Assembly (NCBI GenBank): GCA_964569425.1
Contig: CAZMVD010000045.1
Coordinates: 1-28,620, forward strand
DNA: 28,620 bases
Origin: JACQXM01 sp964569425
GTDB taxonomy: Bacteria; Planctomycetota; Phycisphaerae; UBA1845
Reading direction: 5' to 3'
The notes below the pieces were generated by a model. The model searched no databases. It was given only the letters and a program-made list of their open reading frames with translations, and had not been told where the DNA came from. Positions 15,376-22,991 of the stretch are shown piece after piece (positions within the stretch are counted from its first letter, which is position 1; every line of letters starts with the position of its first letter). Made by a program: the position numbers and the translations under genes.

Positions 15376-16469
15376 AGCGGATTGTCGATTGCCGATTGCC
15401 GATTGCCGATTGGCCGTGGCCTCTCGTCTCACGCCGCACGCCGCACGGCTGCTCCGCTTCTGTATTCCGTAATCGAAGTTCCCGGGGATTCACCCTCGTC
15501 GAGCTGGTGGTCGTTGTCGCCATCATTGCGATCCTGGTGGCCGTCGTCGTCCCCGGCGCCACCTCGATGTGGGAACAGCGCAAACGCGCCGACGCCGAAA
15601 CCTTGATCCGCGGGGTATTGATGACCACCCGCGCCGCGGCGGTGCGCGAAACCGGCGTGGAAAGCGGCGTGCTGTTCTACCTCGACGCCGACGGCGTGCA
15701 GCGGATGATCGCGATCGAGCAGGACCCCAACTGCCTCGCCTGTCCGCAGGAAGATCAGACCGCGGCCGACGCACTAAAAGACCAGGGAATCCCGGAACTG
15801 GAAATTTGCGCCAACGTCTTTCGCGTCACCGGAGAGCGCGCCCATCAACTCTCGCGCCCCATCCGCGTGGTTCCGCGTTACGTCGTCGAGAATGACCGGC
15901 CCGGTCCCGCCGATGATTTCGTCACTTTTTCCGCCGATGAGTTGGCCAACAACAACCTGCTGAATCCCCCGATCGGGTCCAACAAGAACCAGCGACATCG
16001 CAACTACTTCACGCTTGTGTACTCCGGCGCAGGACAGCTTGTCGTCGGACGAAACGTGCTCATTCGCGACGACCACCTGGGCGGACCCGCCACCAGCGAC
16101 CTGCCGCCCGGTCGCGGCCGCGGTGGGATCACTGCCATCGAAATCGGACATGATCCCGCCCAGGGATGCCGCAAAGGGGCCAAGGTGAAGGAATACTGGG
16201 GCGCCGATGACTTGAAAAAGACCTTGGATCCCCGTCCCAGTTTCGGAGCCGGCGGACCGGCAACAGTGCCCTATCTGGTTGCCGATGCCGCGGACGTGGC
16301 CATCAACTTCCCTTCGGTAGACGGACTGCTGGTGTACGACGATTCTTTGTTTGAGAGCTACAGCGACCCCAAGGACAAGCGCGCAGCGTTGCTGGACAGT
16401 GCCCAGCCATTTTATGTGAACCGTCTGACCGGCGCCGTCGTGCAGGGTCCGGCAGGGGAAAACCAGTAG
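15372..16469 (+). CDS. Prepilin-like protein 4 with heptamer-encoded leader
   Basis: 365 residues. The ATG at 15372 overlaps the stop of prepilin 3 (ATGA) and has GGAG eight bases upstream; the longer open frame starting at 15012 lies inside prepilin 3 and is rejected. The 39-residue leader starts with MKRIVDCRLPIADW, the translation of the CCGATTG repeat. It precedes the cleavage site SRG|FTLVELVVVVAII with Glu at +5. The mature part (residues 40-365) begins with the usual helix (GATSMWEQRKRADAETLIRGV). It is unlike prepilins 1-3 in its C-terminus, with no SAGxDG motif. A GspH-like minor pseudopilin is one possibility; the family position is uncertain. Confidence 0.85.
   Translation: MKRIVDCRLPIADWPWPLVSRRTPHGCSASVFRNRSSRGFTLVELVVVVAIIAILVAVVVPGATSMWEQRKRADAETLIRGVLMTTRAAAVRETGVESGVLFYLDADGVQRMIAIEQDPNCLACPQEDQTAADALKDQGIPELEICANVFRVTGERAHQLSRPIRVVPRYVVENDRPGPADDFVTFSADELANNNLLNPPIGSNKNQRHRNYFTLVYSGAGQLVVGRNVLIRDDHLGGPATSDLPPGRGRGGITAIEIGHDPAQGCRKGAKVKEYWGADDLKKTLDPRPSFGAGGPATVPYLVADAADVAINFPSVDGLLVYDDSLFESYSDPKDKRAALLDSAQPFYVNRLTGAVVQGPAGENQ
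15378..15448 (+). repeat. Composite heptamer repeat, plus orientation, inside the prepilin 4 leader
   Basis: Five GATTG-type units (15378-15412: CGGATTG, TCGATTG, then three exact CCGATTG) are followed after eight bases by four units CTCTCGT, CTCACGC, CGCACGC and CGCACGG (15421-15448). A degraded trace of the CCGCATT family (TATTCCG) follows near 15462. The order is the same as at 14305. Confidence 0.87.
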
Positions 16470-16492
16470 CGCTTGGGCGGCAATGAACCGTA

Positions 16493-18070
16493 ATGCGAAG
16501 GTTGGCTAGGACAGGTCGGTCCGCGGCGGTGCAAGGCGAATTGTCGATTGTCGATTGTCAATTGTCAATTAGAAAGAAGGTGGCGCGCGCCTCCAATCGG
16601 CAATCGCCAATCGGCAATCGGCAATGGACGCGCCGGTCGATCCGCCGCCGTTCGCGTTTGCGCTATCCGGTCCGTATTGCCTTCTCCCTCATCGAAATGA
16701 TGATCGCCATCGTCATCCTCGGCTTCGGGCTGATCATGGTGGCGTCCATGTTCCCGATCGCCTGGAACCGGGCGCGGGTCATGTCCGACGAGGCCGGCCA
16801 GGATTCCATCGTTCGCGCGGCTGAAGAGGCGGCGAGCCTGCTGCTCGCGACTCCGGCCGCGCCGCGGTCCATGGCCGGGCCCATTCGTGCCAGCTTTGCC
16901 GGTGACCTCTTAATCGACACCGTGGATACCCCTCCTTTGGGAGTTCTCTGTTACAGCGACACGCGCGTTCACCAGTTGCACATGGAGAGCCTGCTGGTGT
17001 CGCCGCGCTCCTATTACCCGGACCGACGCGATCCAACGAAGAGCCCGGCGCTGCCCTACCAGTTGGAGAACATGTACCAGGTGGGCAAAGTTAATCCGGG
17101 GTTGACCGTGCCCCCGGGAGACGAGCCCGCCTGGATGCTGGGCAAGCAATTCGGCCTGGCCGAGACGTTCGCGGTCCCCCAGATTCGCCTTGAATCTCGC
17201 GTCTTTCCGCCCCTGCCCCGGCCGCGTGCGTTTGATTCGGTTGACAACACCGGAGAATTCGTCGCGGACGATCCGGTTTGGGATGACCTCTTGGAAACGC
17301 GCCGCTATGCCTTTGCGATTTTTCACCGCCTGACCGAGCGTATCGGGCCCGACCCGGCCGATTGGGCGGACCCGCTGCATTTGGACAAGGCCGTCTCCGA
17401 CCTGGACAAGTCCCGTGCGTTCGACCTGTACTACGTCACCCTGCGCCGCGCGGTAAACGCCGGCCGATTCGCCCAGCAGGACCCCGATAGAAATCGAACG
17501 CCCGCTCCGCTGGATCGAAGCAAGGCCGTGGTCGTTCGCGCGTTGCCCGCCACGGCCGACTTGCTGCTCCCCACCCCCTGGCGCGTGCAGGTCTACATTC
17601 CCCAGCCGCCCGACGTGCCCGCACCGCTGAATGCCCGCAGGCCGTCAGAAGGCAGTTGTGCCGCCGTCAAGCCACCGCCGACCGAAGCAACCGGAATCCC
17701 CACAGTCGTCCACGTCAACCATCCGCGGCTCTTTCCCAATCCGCCCCGATGGCTCGTGGATATGTTTGCCGAAGGGACTTTCCTCATCGACGAAGTGAAT
17801 GGCCAGGTCTATCGCGTCGCTTCCCGCCGCCTCGCGGGGCGCGATCTCGAACAGGCGTTCCTGACGCTGGACCGGGAGATTGTCATCGAAGACATCGACG
17901 ACTTTGGCAACACGGACTGCCTCATCAGCGATGAAGAAAGTCTGCGGGCCATGTGGGTTTTTCCGCCCCCGGTGCTGGCCGATCGGCTGGGCAACGGCGA
18001 CCCAATCTTTTCCGGCAACCAGCCGGTCATCGGCATCGACGTGCGGCCTCTCACGGTGAGCCCGCGATGA
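16493..18070 (+). CDS. Prepilin-like protein 5 (GspI/PilV-like N-terminus) with heptamer-encoded leader
   Basis: 525 residues, the largest of the five. The leader is 63 residues if the ATG at 16493 is right; no better in-frame start with a ribosome site is seen. It includes GELSIVDCQLSI and SNRQSPIGNRQW, both translated from heptamer runs, then a very basic stretch (RRSIRRRSRLR). The cleavage site is RIA|FSLIEMMIAIVILGFGL (Ala at -1, Glu at +5), and the following helix resembles GspI/PilV-type minor pilins. The large C-terminal part has no recognised domain; VDEVNGQVYRVASRRL-like strands occur near residues 425-445. The gene is last in the plus-strand run and converges on gspE. Confidence 0.82.
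   Translation: MRRLARTGRSAAVQGELSIVDCQLSIRKKVARASNRQSPIGNRQWTRRSIRRRSRLRYPVRIAFSLIEMMIAIVILGFGLIMVASMFPIAWNRARVMSDEAGQDSIVRAAEEAASLLLATPAAPRSMAGPIRASFAGDLLIDTVDTPPLGVLCYSDTRVHQLHMESLLVSPRSYYPDRRDPTKSPALPYQLENMYQVGKVNPGLTVPPGDEPAWMLGKQFGLAETFAVPQIRLESRVFPPLPRPRAFDSVDNTGEFVADDPVWDDLLETRRYAFAIFHRLTERIGPDPADWADPLHLDKAVSDLDKSRAFDLYYVTLRRAVNAGRFAQQDPDRNRTPAPLDRSKAVVVRALPATADLLLPTPWRVQVYIPQPPDVPAPLNARRPSEGSCAAVKPPPTEATGIPTVVHVNHPRLFPNPPRWLVDMFAEGTFLIDEVNGQVYRVASRRLAGRDLEQAFLTLDREIVIEDIDDFGNTDCLISDEESLRAMWVFPPPVLADRLGNGDPIFSGNQPVIGIDVRPLTVSPR
16537..16627. repeat. Heptamer repeat element, inverted pair, inside the prepilin 5 leader
   Basis: Five units (CGAATTG, TCGATTG, TCGATTG, TCAATTG, TCAATTA; 16537-16571) face five reverse-type units (CCAATCG, GCAATCG, CCAATCG, GCAATCG, GCAATGG; 16593-16627) across a 21-base spacer. 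The two 35-base arms pair imperfectly with many G-U wobbles, so the mRNA could form a long hairpin within the coding sequence. The plan is the same as at 1602-1700. Confidence 0.87.
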
Positions 18071-18086
18071 GCGAAGCTGTGATCTG

Positions 18087-18160
18087 GAATGTCGAATCGC
18101 GAATGATGACAGCGCCGGCGCATCGATCATTCGCTATTCACTTTTCTGCATTCTGAATTG
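18087..18160. repeat. Heptamer repeat element, inverted pair of the GAATNNN family; possible terminator
   Basis: Three units GAATGTC, GAATCGC, GAATGAT (18087-18107) face five units ATCATTC, GCTATTC, ACTTTTC, TGCATTC, TGAATTG (18126-18160) across 18 bases. The inner nine bases (18099-18107 with 18126-18134) pair perfectly. It lies between the convergent prepilin 5 and gspE genes and could serve as a two-way terminator, although no clear T-run follows the stem. Confidence 0.75.
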
Positions 18161-18196
18161 CCCCGCAGCCCGCGCCCCTCTTGGCTTTGCCGCCGC

Positions 18197-19873
18197 CTAC
18201 ACATCGAGCCGCGTGACGCGGAGCGCCTCTTCCAGCGTGGTCAATCCCTCGCGAACCTTGGCGATGGCGTCGTCGCGCAACGTGATGGCCCCGTGCGTCT
18301 GGGCATACTCGTGCATTTCCTCGGTGGTGGCCTTCTGCATGACCATGGCCGAAAGCCCCACGTCGAAGGGAACGAACTCATACACGCCCACGCGGTCGTA
18401 ATAACCGGTGCGCAGACAACGCGAGCAACCGGCGCCCCGAAACACCTCCACGCCCGTCCTTTCCGCGGGCACGCCCAGAATGCGCCGTTCCGTCTCGTTG
18501 GCCTCGTAGGACTTCTTGCAGTTGACGCAAATCTTCCGCACCAGACGCTGCGCCATGACCCCGATGATGGCGCTGGCCACCAGATAGGGCTCGCAGCCCA
18601 TGTCCAGCAGCCGGGTCACCGCGCCCACGGCGTTGTTGGTGTGCAGCGTCGCAAACACCAGGTGCCCGGTGAGCGACGCCTCCAACGCGAGGTGCGCGGT
18701 TTCTTCATCGCGAATCTCACCCACCATCACCACGTCGGGATCGTGCCGCAGAATGCTGCGCAGCGCCCGGGCGAACGAAACGCCGAACTCCGTATCCACC
18801 GCTACCTGGTTGATCCCCTCCATGTGATACTCCACCGGATCCTCGATGGTGATGATGTGCTTGTCTACGCTGTTGATGACGTTAAGCGCCGCGTACAGCG
18901 TGGTGGTCTTTCCGCTGCCCGTGGGACCCGTGAGCAGGATGATGCCGTACGAGCGATGAATCAGCCGTTCAAAGGCCTGCCGCAGCTCCAGCCCCATCCC
19001 CAGGTTTTCCAAAGTCAGTCGCGTCCGGTCCTGGCTGAGCAGGCGCAGGGTGATGCGCTCGCCGCGTGCCGTGGGAATGACGGCCACGCGGATGTCGATC
19101 TGCTGGTCGAAGCTGCGATGCGTAAATCGCCCGTCCTGTGGCTTACGGCGCTCGGTGATGTCCATCTTGCACATCACCTTGATGCGCGAAACAAGCGAGG
19201 CGGCGGCGTCGAGCGGATAGGCGCGGACCTCCATCATGCGCCCGTCGATCCGCAGCCGGACGCGCAGCCGGTCTTCTTCCGGCTCGATGTGCACGTCGCT
19301 GGCCCGGCGGTCCACGGCTTCGTCAAGAATACTGTCGAGCTGCTCAACGATGTTCAGACCCGAAGCAGACGTGGGGGCGATGGCGCTCGCCATCGGGGTC
19401 AGCGCACGAAGGCGCGCCCCCTGGGCACGCGCGGTGCCGTAGATATCATCCACCGCCTCGCGAATCTGGAAGCGCGGACTGACCACGTACTGCACGGGGC
19501 GCTCAAAACGAGTGGCAACCGCGGCCCGAACGCTGGTATCAAAAGGGTCGGCCACCGCGACGACCAACTGGCCCGAAACCTCGCCGAAGATCAGGCAGTC
19601 TTTGCGGCGCGCGATGTTCTCGGGAAGCGTCAACGTCCAGGCACGGGTGGGCGTGCGGCGGGAAAGGTCCAGAAAGCGAAATCCCGACAGGTCCGCGTAG
19701 ACCTGCGCGGCATCGGCGTCGCTGACAATGTCCTTGAACAGCAGCATCTCCACCAGCGGCAGCCCGAAGATCTCCGCCTCGCGCCCCAGCGCCGCGAGCC
19801 CCAGGAGCGTCACCGTCTTGTCACTGAGCAACTTTGCAACGATCCGGTGTTCGGCGGCTTCGGCGGCGAGCAT
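18197..19873 (-). CDS. Type II secretion / type IV pilus assembly ATPase (GspE/PilB family)
   Basis: 558 residues, normal for the family. An N-terminal GspE-N domain (about 1-145) is followed by the ATPase: SDVHIEPEED (about 192-201), Walker A GPTGSGKTT (316-324), the Asp box IITIEDPVEYH, Walker B DVVMVGEIRD and the His box HLVFATLHTNN. Next come two Cys pairs (CVNC and CSRC) of the zinc-binding element found in GspE/PilB, and the closing GYYDRVGVYE segment. It powers pseudopilus or pilus assembly through the GspF-like platform at 10384-11631. The start has AGGGGA eight bases upstream. It lies 30 bases behind the kmo gene on the same strand, so it may be read from the kynurenine operon, separately from its partner genes. 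Confidence 0.95.
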   Translation of the reverse strand: MLAAEAAEHRIVAKLLSDKTVTLLGLAALGREAEIFGLPLVEMLLFKDIVSDADAAQVYADLSGFRFLDLSRRTPTRAWTLTLPENIARRKDCLIFGEVSGQLVVAVADPFDTSVRAAVATRFERPVQYVVSPRFQIREAVDDIYGTARAQGARLRALTPMASAIAPTSASGLNIVEQLDSILDEAVDRRASDVHIEPEEDRLRVRLRIDGRMMEVRAYPLDAAASLVSRIKVMCKMDITERRKPQDGRFTHRSFDQQIDIRVAVIPTARGERITLRLLSQDRTRLTLENLGMGLELRQAFERLIHRSYGIILLTGPTGSGKTTTLYAALNVINSVDKHIITIEDPVEYHMEGINQVAVDTEFGVSFARALRSILRHDPDVVMVGEIRDEETAHLALEASLTGHLVFATLHTNNAVGAVTRLLDMGCEPYLVASAIIGVMAQRLVRKICVNCKKSYEANETERRILGVPAERTGVEVFRGAGCSRCLRTGYYDRVGVYEFVPFDVGLSAMVMQKATTEEMHEYAQTHGAITLRDDAIAKVREGLTTLEEALRVTRLDV

Positions 19874-19903
19874 GTGGAAATCCCCTCGGCGTCTCTACCC
19901 ATG

Positions 19904-21235
19904 CTACCGGGCCGGTAGCCGCGCGACAATCACCAGCGCGGCGATCAGAAGCACCGCGGCCGTCGCCACCACGGCATGATTCTGTCGCCGCGCCCGGCGT
20001 TGCGCGTCGGCATACGGCGTGCGCGTAAAGGTAACCAAGGTATAAAGCGGGATGTACCAGCGGGGAAAGAGCTTATGCAGCCATTTCTCCGCTTTCTTCT
20101 TGAACCGGAACATGCGCGTGCCGGTATGGTCGCGCATCTCCACAAAATTCGCCACCGCCAGATCCGCCAGTGCGTCGGTGTGTTCCTTTCGTAACGCGAA
20201 AAACTCCGCGAACGCCCGCCGGCGATCATCGCGGTGTCGGGCCATGCATTCGTCGAGCACCAACACGTCTTCGAACGCCGCATTCATTCCCTGTCCGTAA
20301 AAAGGAACGATCGCATGGGCCGCATCCCCCAGCAGCACCACGCGATCCTCCACGTGCCACGGGGCACTGCGAATGGTGACCAACGAACCCGTCGGGTTCG
20401 CGAAATAGTCCTCCGCCAGCGTGGGCATGAGGGGCACCGCATCGGAAAACGTGCGCTCAAAGAACGCGCAGAGCGCCTCCCGAGTGCGAATCGCCCCGAA
20501 ACTGTTTGGCCCGTCGAACGGCCAGAATAGCGTCACCGTAAACGAGCCGTCATAGTTGGGCAGCGCGATCATCATGAACGTGCCGCGCGGCCAAATGTGC
20601 AACGCGTGCTTTTCCAGGGCGAACCCGCCATCGGAGCCGGCCGGAATAGTCAGTTCCTTGTACCCGTGAGCAAGGTACGATTGGCTGAAGTCGAAGCGAT
20701 CCATCTTTTGCAATGCGCGGCGAACCGCCGAAAACGCGCCGTCGGCACTGACGATAACTCGCCCTTCCACCCGGATCGCCTTTCCGGTCGAAACATCCTC
20801 CAGGTCCACAGCGCCGGTGTCGGGATCCACCCGCCGGCACTTGTGTTGAAAGAAGAGCCGTACGTTTGGGAACTTCTCGGCTGCGTTGAGCAGGACAATA
20901 TTGAGGCCGGCGCGCGAGACAGAGTGAATCGCCTGCGACCGGTCCTTGCCGTACGGTTGATAGGCAAGATGGCCGTCGAGCGCGTGAATCATGCGCCCGC
21001 GCATCGGAATGGCCATGCGCAGCACTTCCCCGGCGAGCCCCACACGTTCCAGCGCACAAAGGCCGCGGTGCGAAAGCGCCAGATTGATGGACCGCCCGCC
21101 CGCAACCTCCGACGTCCGCAGGTCCGCCCGGAGTTCGTGTACCTCCACGTCGTATCCGGCGCGGCCGAGGTACACCGCCATCAGCGCCCCGCCCAGCCCC
21201 CCGCCGACAATGACAAACTTCGAATCACCGCTCAT
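19904..21235 (-). CDS. kmo: Kynurenine 3-monooxygenase
   Basis: 443 residues, a group A flavoprotein hydroxylase. The FAD-binding GGGLGGALMAVYLGRAGYDVEVHE begins at about residue 11. The KMO-typical GGRSINLALSHRGLCALERVG is at about 47-67, and GDAAHAIVPFYGQGMNAAFED at about 300. The C-terminus has a basic/aromatic stretch (FKKKAEKWLHKLFPRWYIPLY) and a final membrane helix (about 420-440), as in membrane-bound KMO. It converts kynurenine to 3-hydroxykynurenine with NADPH and oxygen. Its start overlaps the stop of kynureninase by four bases (ATGA), so the pair is translationally coupled. The pathway leads to 3-hydroxyanthranilate and possibly quinolinate for NAD; the other enzymes are not in this window. 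Confidence 0.93.
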   Translation of the reverse strand: MSGDSKFVIVGGGLGGALMAVYLGRAGYDVEVHELRADLRTSEVAGGRSINLALSHRGLCALERVGLAGEVLRMAIPMRGRMIHALDGHLAYQPYGKDRSQAIHSVSRAGLNIVLLNAAEKFPNVRLFFQHKCRRVDPDTGAVDLEDVSTGKAIRVEGRVIVSADGAFSAVRRALQKMDRFDFSQSYLAHGYKELTIPAGSDGGFALEKHALHIWPRGTFMMIALPNYDGSFTVTLFWPFDGPNSFGAIRTREALCAFFERTFSDAVPLMPTLAEDYFANPTGSLVTIRSAPWHVEDRVVLLGDAAHAIVPFYGQGMNAAFEDVLVLDECMARHRDDRRRAFAEFFALRKEHTDALADLAVANFVEMRDHTGTRMFRFKKKAEKWLHKLFPRWYIPLYTLVTFTRTPYADAQRRARRQNHAVVATAAVLLIAALVIVARLPAR

Positions 21236-22539
21236 GGTGCGCAGGTTCTCTTATCATGGCGGGCCAGCACCTGAGCGAAATTCCACACGTCCATAAACGA
21301 GTTGTACAACGGCACCGGGGCGACGCGAACGACGTTGGGCGCGCGGAAGTCACAGATGACCCCTTCCTCGTGCAATTCAGCCAGCAGTTCCTTCGGTTTC
21401 TCGTGCACCAGCATCGAGAGCTGGCAGCCGCGCGCCGCCGGGTCGCGCGGGGTCATCACCTCCAACCGCGCCGGCGCGAGCCGATCAATAAGAAACTGCA
21501 AATACGCGGTAAGCTCCATCGACTTGGCGCGCAGCGGCCCCATGCCCACTTCGTCGAAGATGCCCAGCGACGCGCGCACCGGCGCCAGCGCCAGAATGGG
21601 CGGATTACTGATCTGCCAGCCGTCTGCACCCGCGCGCGGGATAAACTCCGGTTGCAGGTGCATCTGGAAACGCGTGGAAGGATCATTACCCCACCAGCCG
21701 CCAAATCGCGGAATCCCGCTGCCCCCCCCGTGGCGTTGATGCACAAAGCATCCCGCCACCGCGCCCGGTCCGCTGTTGAGGTACTTGTAAGTGCACCACA
21801 CCGCGAAATCGACATCCCAATCATGCAACCGCAACGGCACATTGCCCGCCGCGTGCGCGAGATCCAGCCCCACCACCGCTCCGACCGACCGACCCGCCGC
21901 GGTGATGCGCGCCAGGTCGAACACCTGCCCCGTGAAGTAGTTGACCCCGCCGATCAACACCAGCGCCAGCCGATCACCCTCGCCCCGGATCAACGCTTCC
22001 ACATCCTCCGTGCGCAGGGCGTGTTCGCCGGGACGTGGTCTGGCGATGATCAACGCCTCGCGCGGATCCAGCCCGTGAAACTGCAATTGCGTCTTGACCG
22101 CGTAAGTATCGGAGGGAAAGGCCGCGTCCTCCATGAGCACCCGGTATCGCTGCGATGTGGGGCGGTAGAAACTAACCATCATCAGATGCAGGTTGACCGT
22201 GAGGCTGTTCATCATCACCACTTCGTCGGGCAGCGCCCCCACCAGGCGCGCGCTGCTGTCGCGCAGCGTCTCGTGGTAAGAGTACCAGGGCGTGGCGCCC
22301 TGAAAGTGGCCGTCGACACCCAGTTCCGCCCAGTCCCGGAGTTCCTGGTCGACCACGGCGCGAACCGACCGCGGCTGAAGTCCGAGCGAATTCCCGGCAA
22401 AGTAGATGACCGGCGCGCCATCCCGCTTGTGCGGCACGTGAAAGCGCTCGCGAAACGAGCGCAACGGATCGGCCTCATCCAGCGCCCGCGCACAGGCTTC
22501 GTCGGCAGCATAGGGATCCGGGGGCTGGCTTTGAGTCAT
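21232..22539 (-). CDS. kynU: Kynureninase
   Basis: 435 residues from the ATG at 22539 (MTQSQPPDPY). The open frame continues upstream to 22779, but those residues are the translation of the tRNA-Ser gene and are rejected. It is a fold-type I PLP enzyme: FAGNSLGLQPRSV at about 47-59, D226 in GLDLAHAAGN holding the PLP ring nitrogen, and the Schiff-base Lys252 in WCTYKYLNSGPG. GWWGN is also typical. It hydrolyses 3-hydroxykynurenine (or kynurenine) to 3-hydroxyanthranilate (or anthranilate) and alanine, and acts directly after KMO, whose gene overlaps its stop. Confidence in function is high. Confidence 0.95.
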   Translation of the reverse strand: MTQSQPPDPYAADEACARALDEADPLRSFRERFHVPHKRDGAPVIYFAGNSLGLQPRSVRAVVDQELRDWAELGVDGHFQGATPWYSYHETLRDSSARLVGALPDEVVMMNSLTVNLHLMMVSFYRPTSQRYRVLMEDAAFPSDTYAVKTQLQFHGLDPREALIIARPRPGEHALRTEDVEALIRGEGDRLALVLIGGVNYFTGQVFDLARITAAGRSVGAVVGLDLAHAAGNVPLRLHDWDVDFAVWCTYKYLNSGPGAVAGCFVHQRHGGGSGIPRFGGWWGNDPSTRFQMHLQPEFIPRAGADGWQISNPPILALAPVRASLGIFDEVGMGPLRAKSMELTAYLQFLIDRLAPARLEVMTPRDPAARGCQLSMLVHEKPKELLAELHEEGVICDFRAPNVVRVAPVPLYNSFMDVWNFAQVLARHDKRTCAP

Positions 22540-22698
22540 GCCCCCATGATACCCGCCCGCGACGGCGACGAAATGAGCCGCGCGACCCACGCCCATGCCC
22601 GCGCGCCGGCAACGTTCAGACCGGGAAAACACTGGTCGCCCATCGGTGCCCAAGCCGGCCGGCCGCGACACACGAGAGGGTTGATGCGGACCATTGAC

Positions 22699-22785
22699 CG
22701 GATGAGGAGGGATTCGAACCCCCGAGGCGGTTGCCCGCCTAACGGTTTTCAAGACCGTCGCCTTCAGCCGCTCGGCCACTCATCC
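22699..22785 (-). tRNA. tRNA-Ser (anticodon UGA)
   Basis: The minus strand gives an 87-base class II tRNA. The acceptor GGATGAG pairs with CTCATCC, with discriminator G at 22699. The anticodon arm is ACGGT-CTTGAAA-ACCGT with TGA at 22749-22751, the variable arm is AGGCGGGCAACCGCCT, and the T arm has GGTTCGAAT. CCA is not encoded. It lies about 160 bases upstream of kynU on the same strand. Confidence 0.97.
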
Positions 22786-22991
22786 ACTAACGCTGCGGGA
22801 AACATCCCTTGCCTGCGCCCCGCCAAAGCGCGATGCACACCGAAATCCGAAGCGCCGACCTGCGCACAGCCCCGCCGACCCGGTTTGCCCCTACCTTTCC
22901 TCCACCTTTCGGATTATACGCCTGGTCGACCCATGGAACAGGCACCGATGCAACGAATCGAGCCCGCACCATCGGTCCCCCGTGGTGGTCA

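Noticed and set aside
13091..16627. CRISPR array
   Set aside because: The repeated unit is 7 bases without spacers, and no cas gene is present.
18158..19918. 586-residue open frame on the plus strand
   Set aside because: It lies antisense to gspE, whose family motifs are complete; the frame is open because of high GC content.
22540..22779. N-terminal extension of kynureninase
   Set aside because: The first residues (MAERLKATVLKTVRR) are a translation of the tRNA-Ser gene, and kynureninases start near the MTQSQ position.
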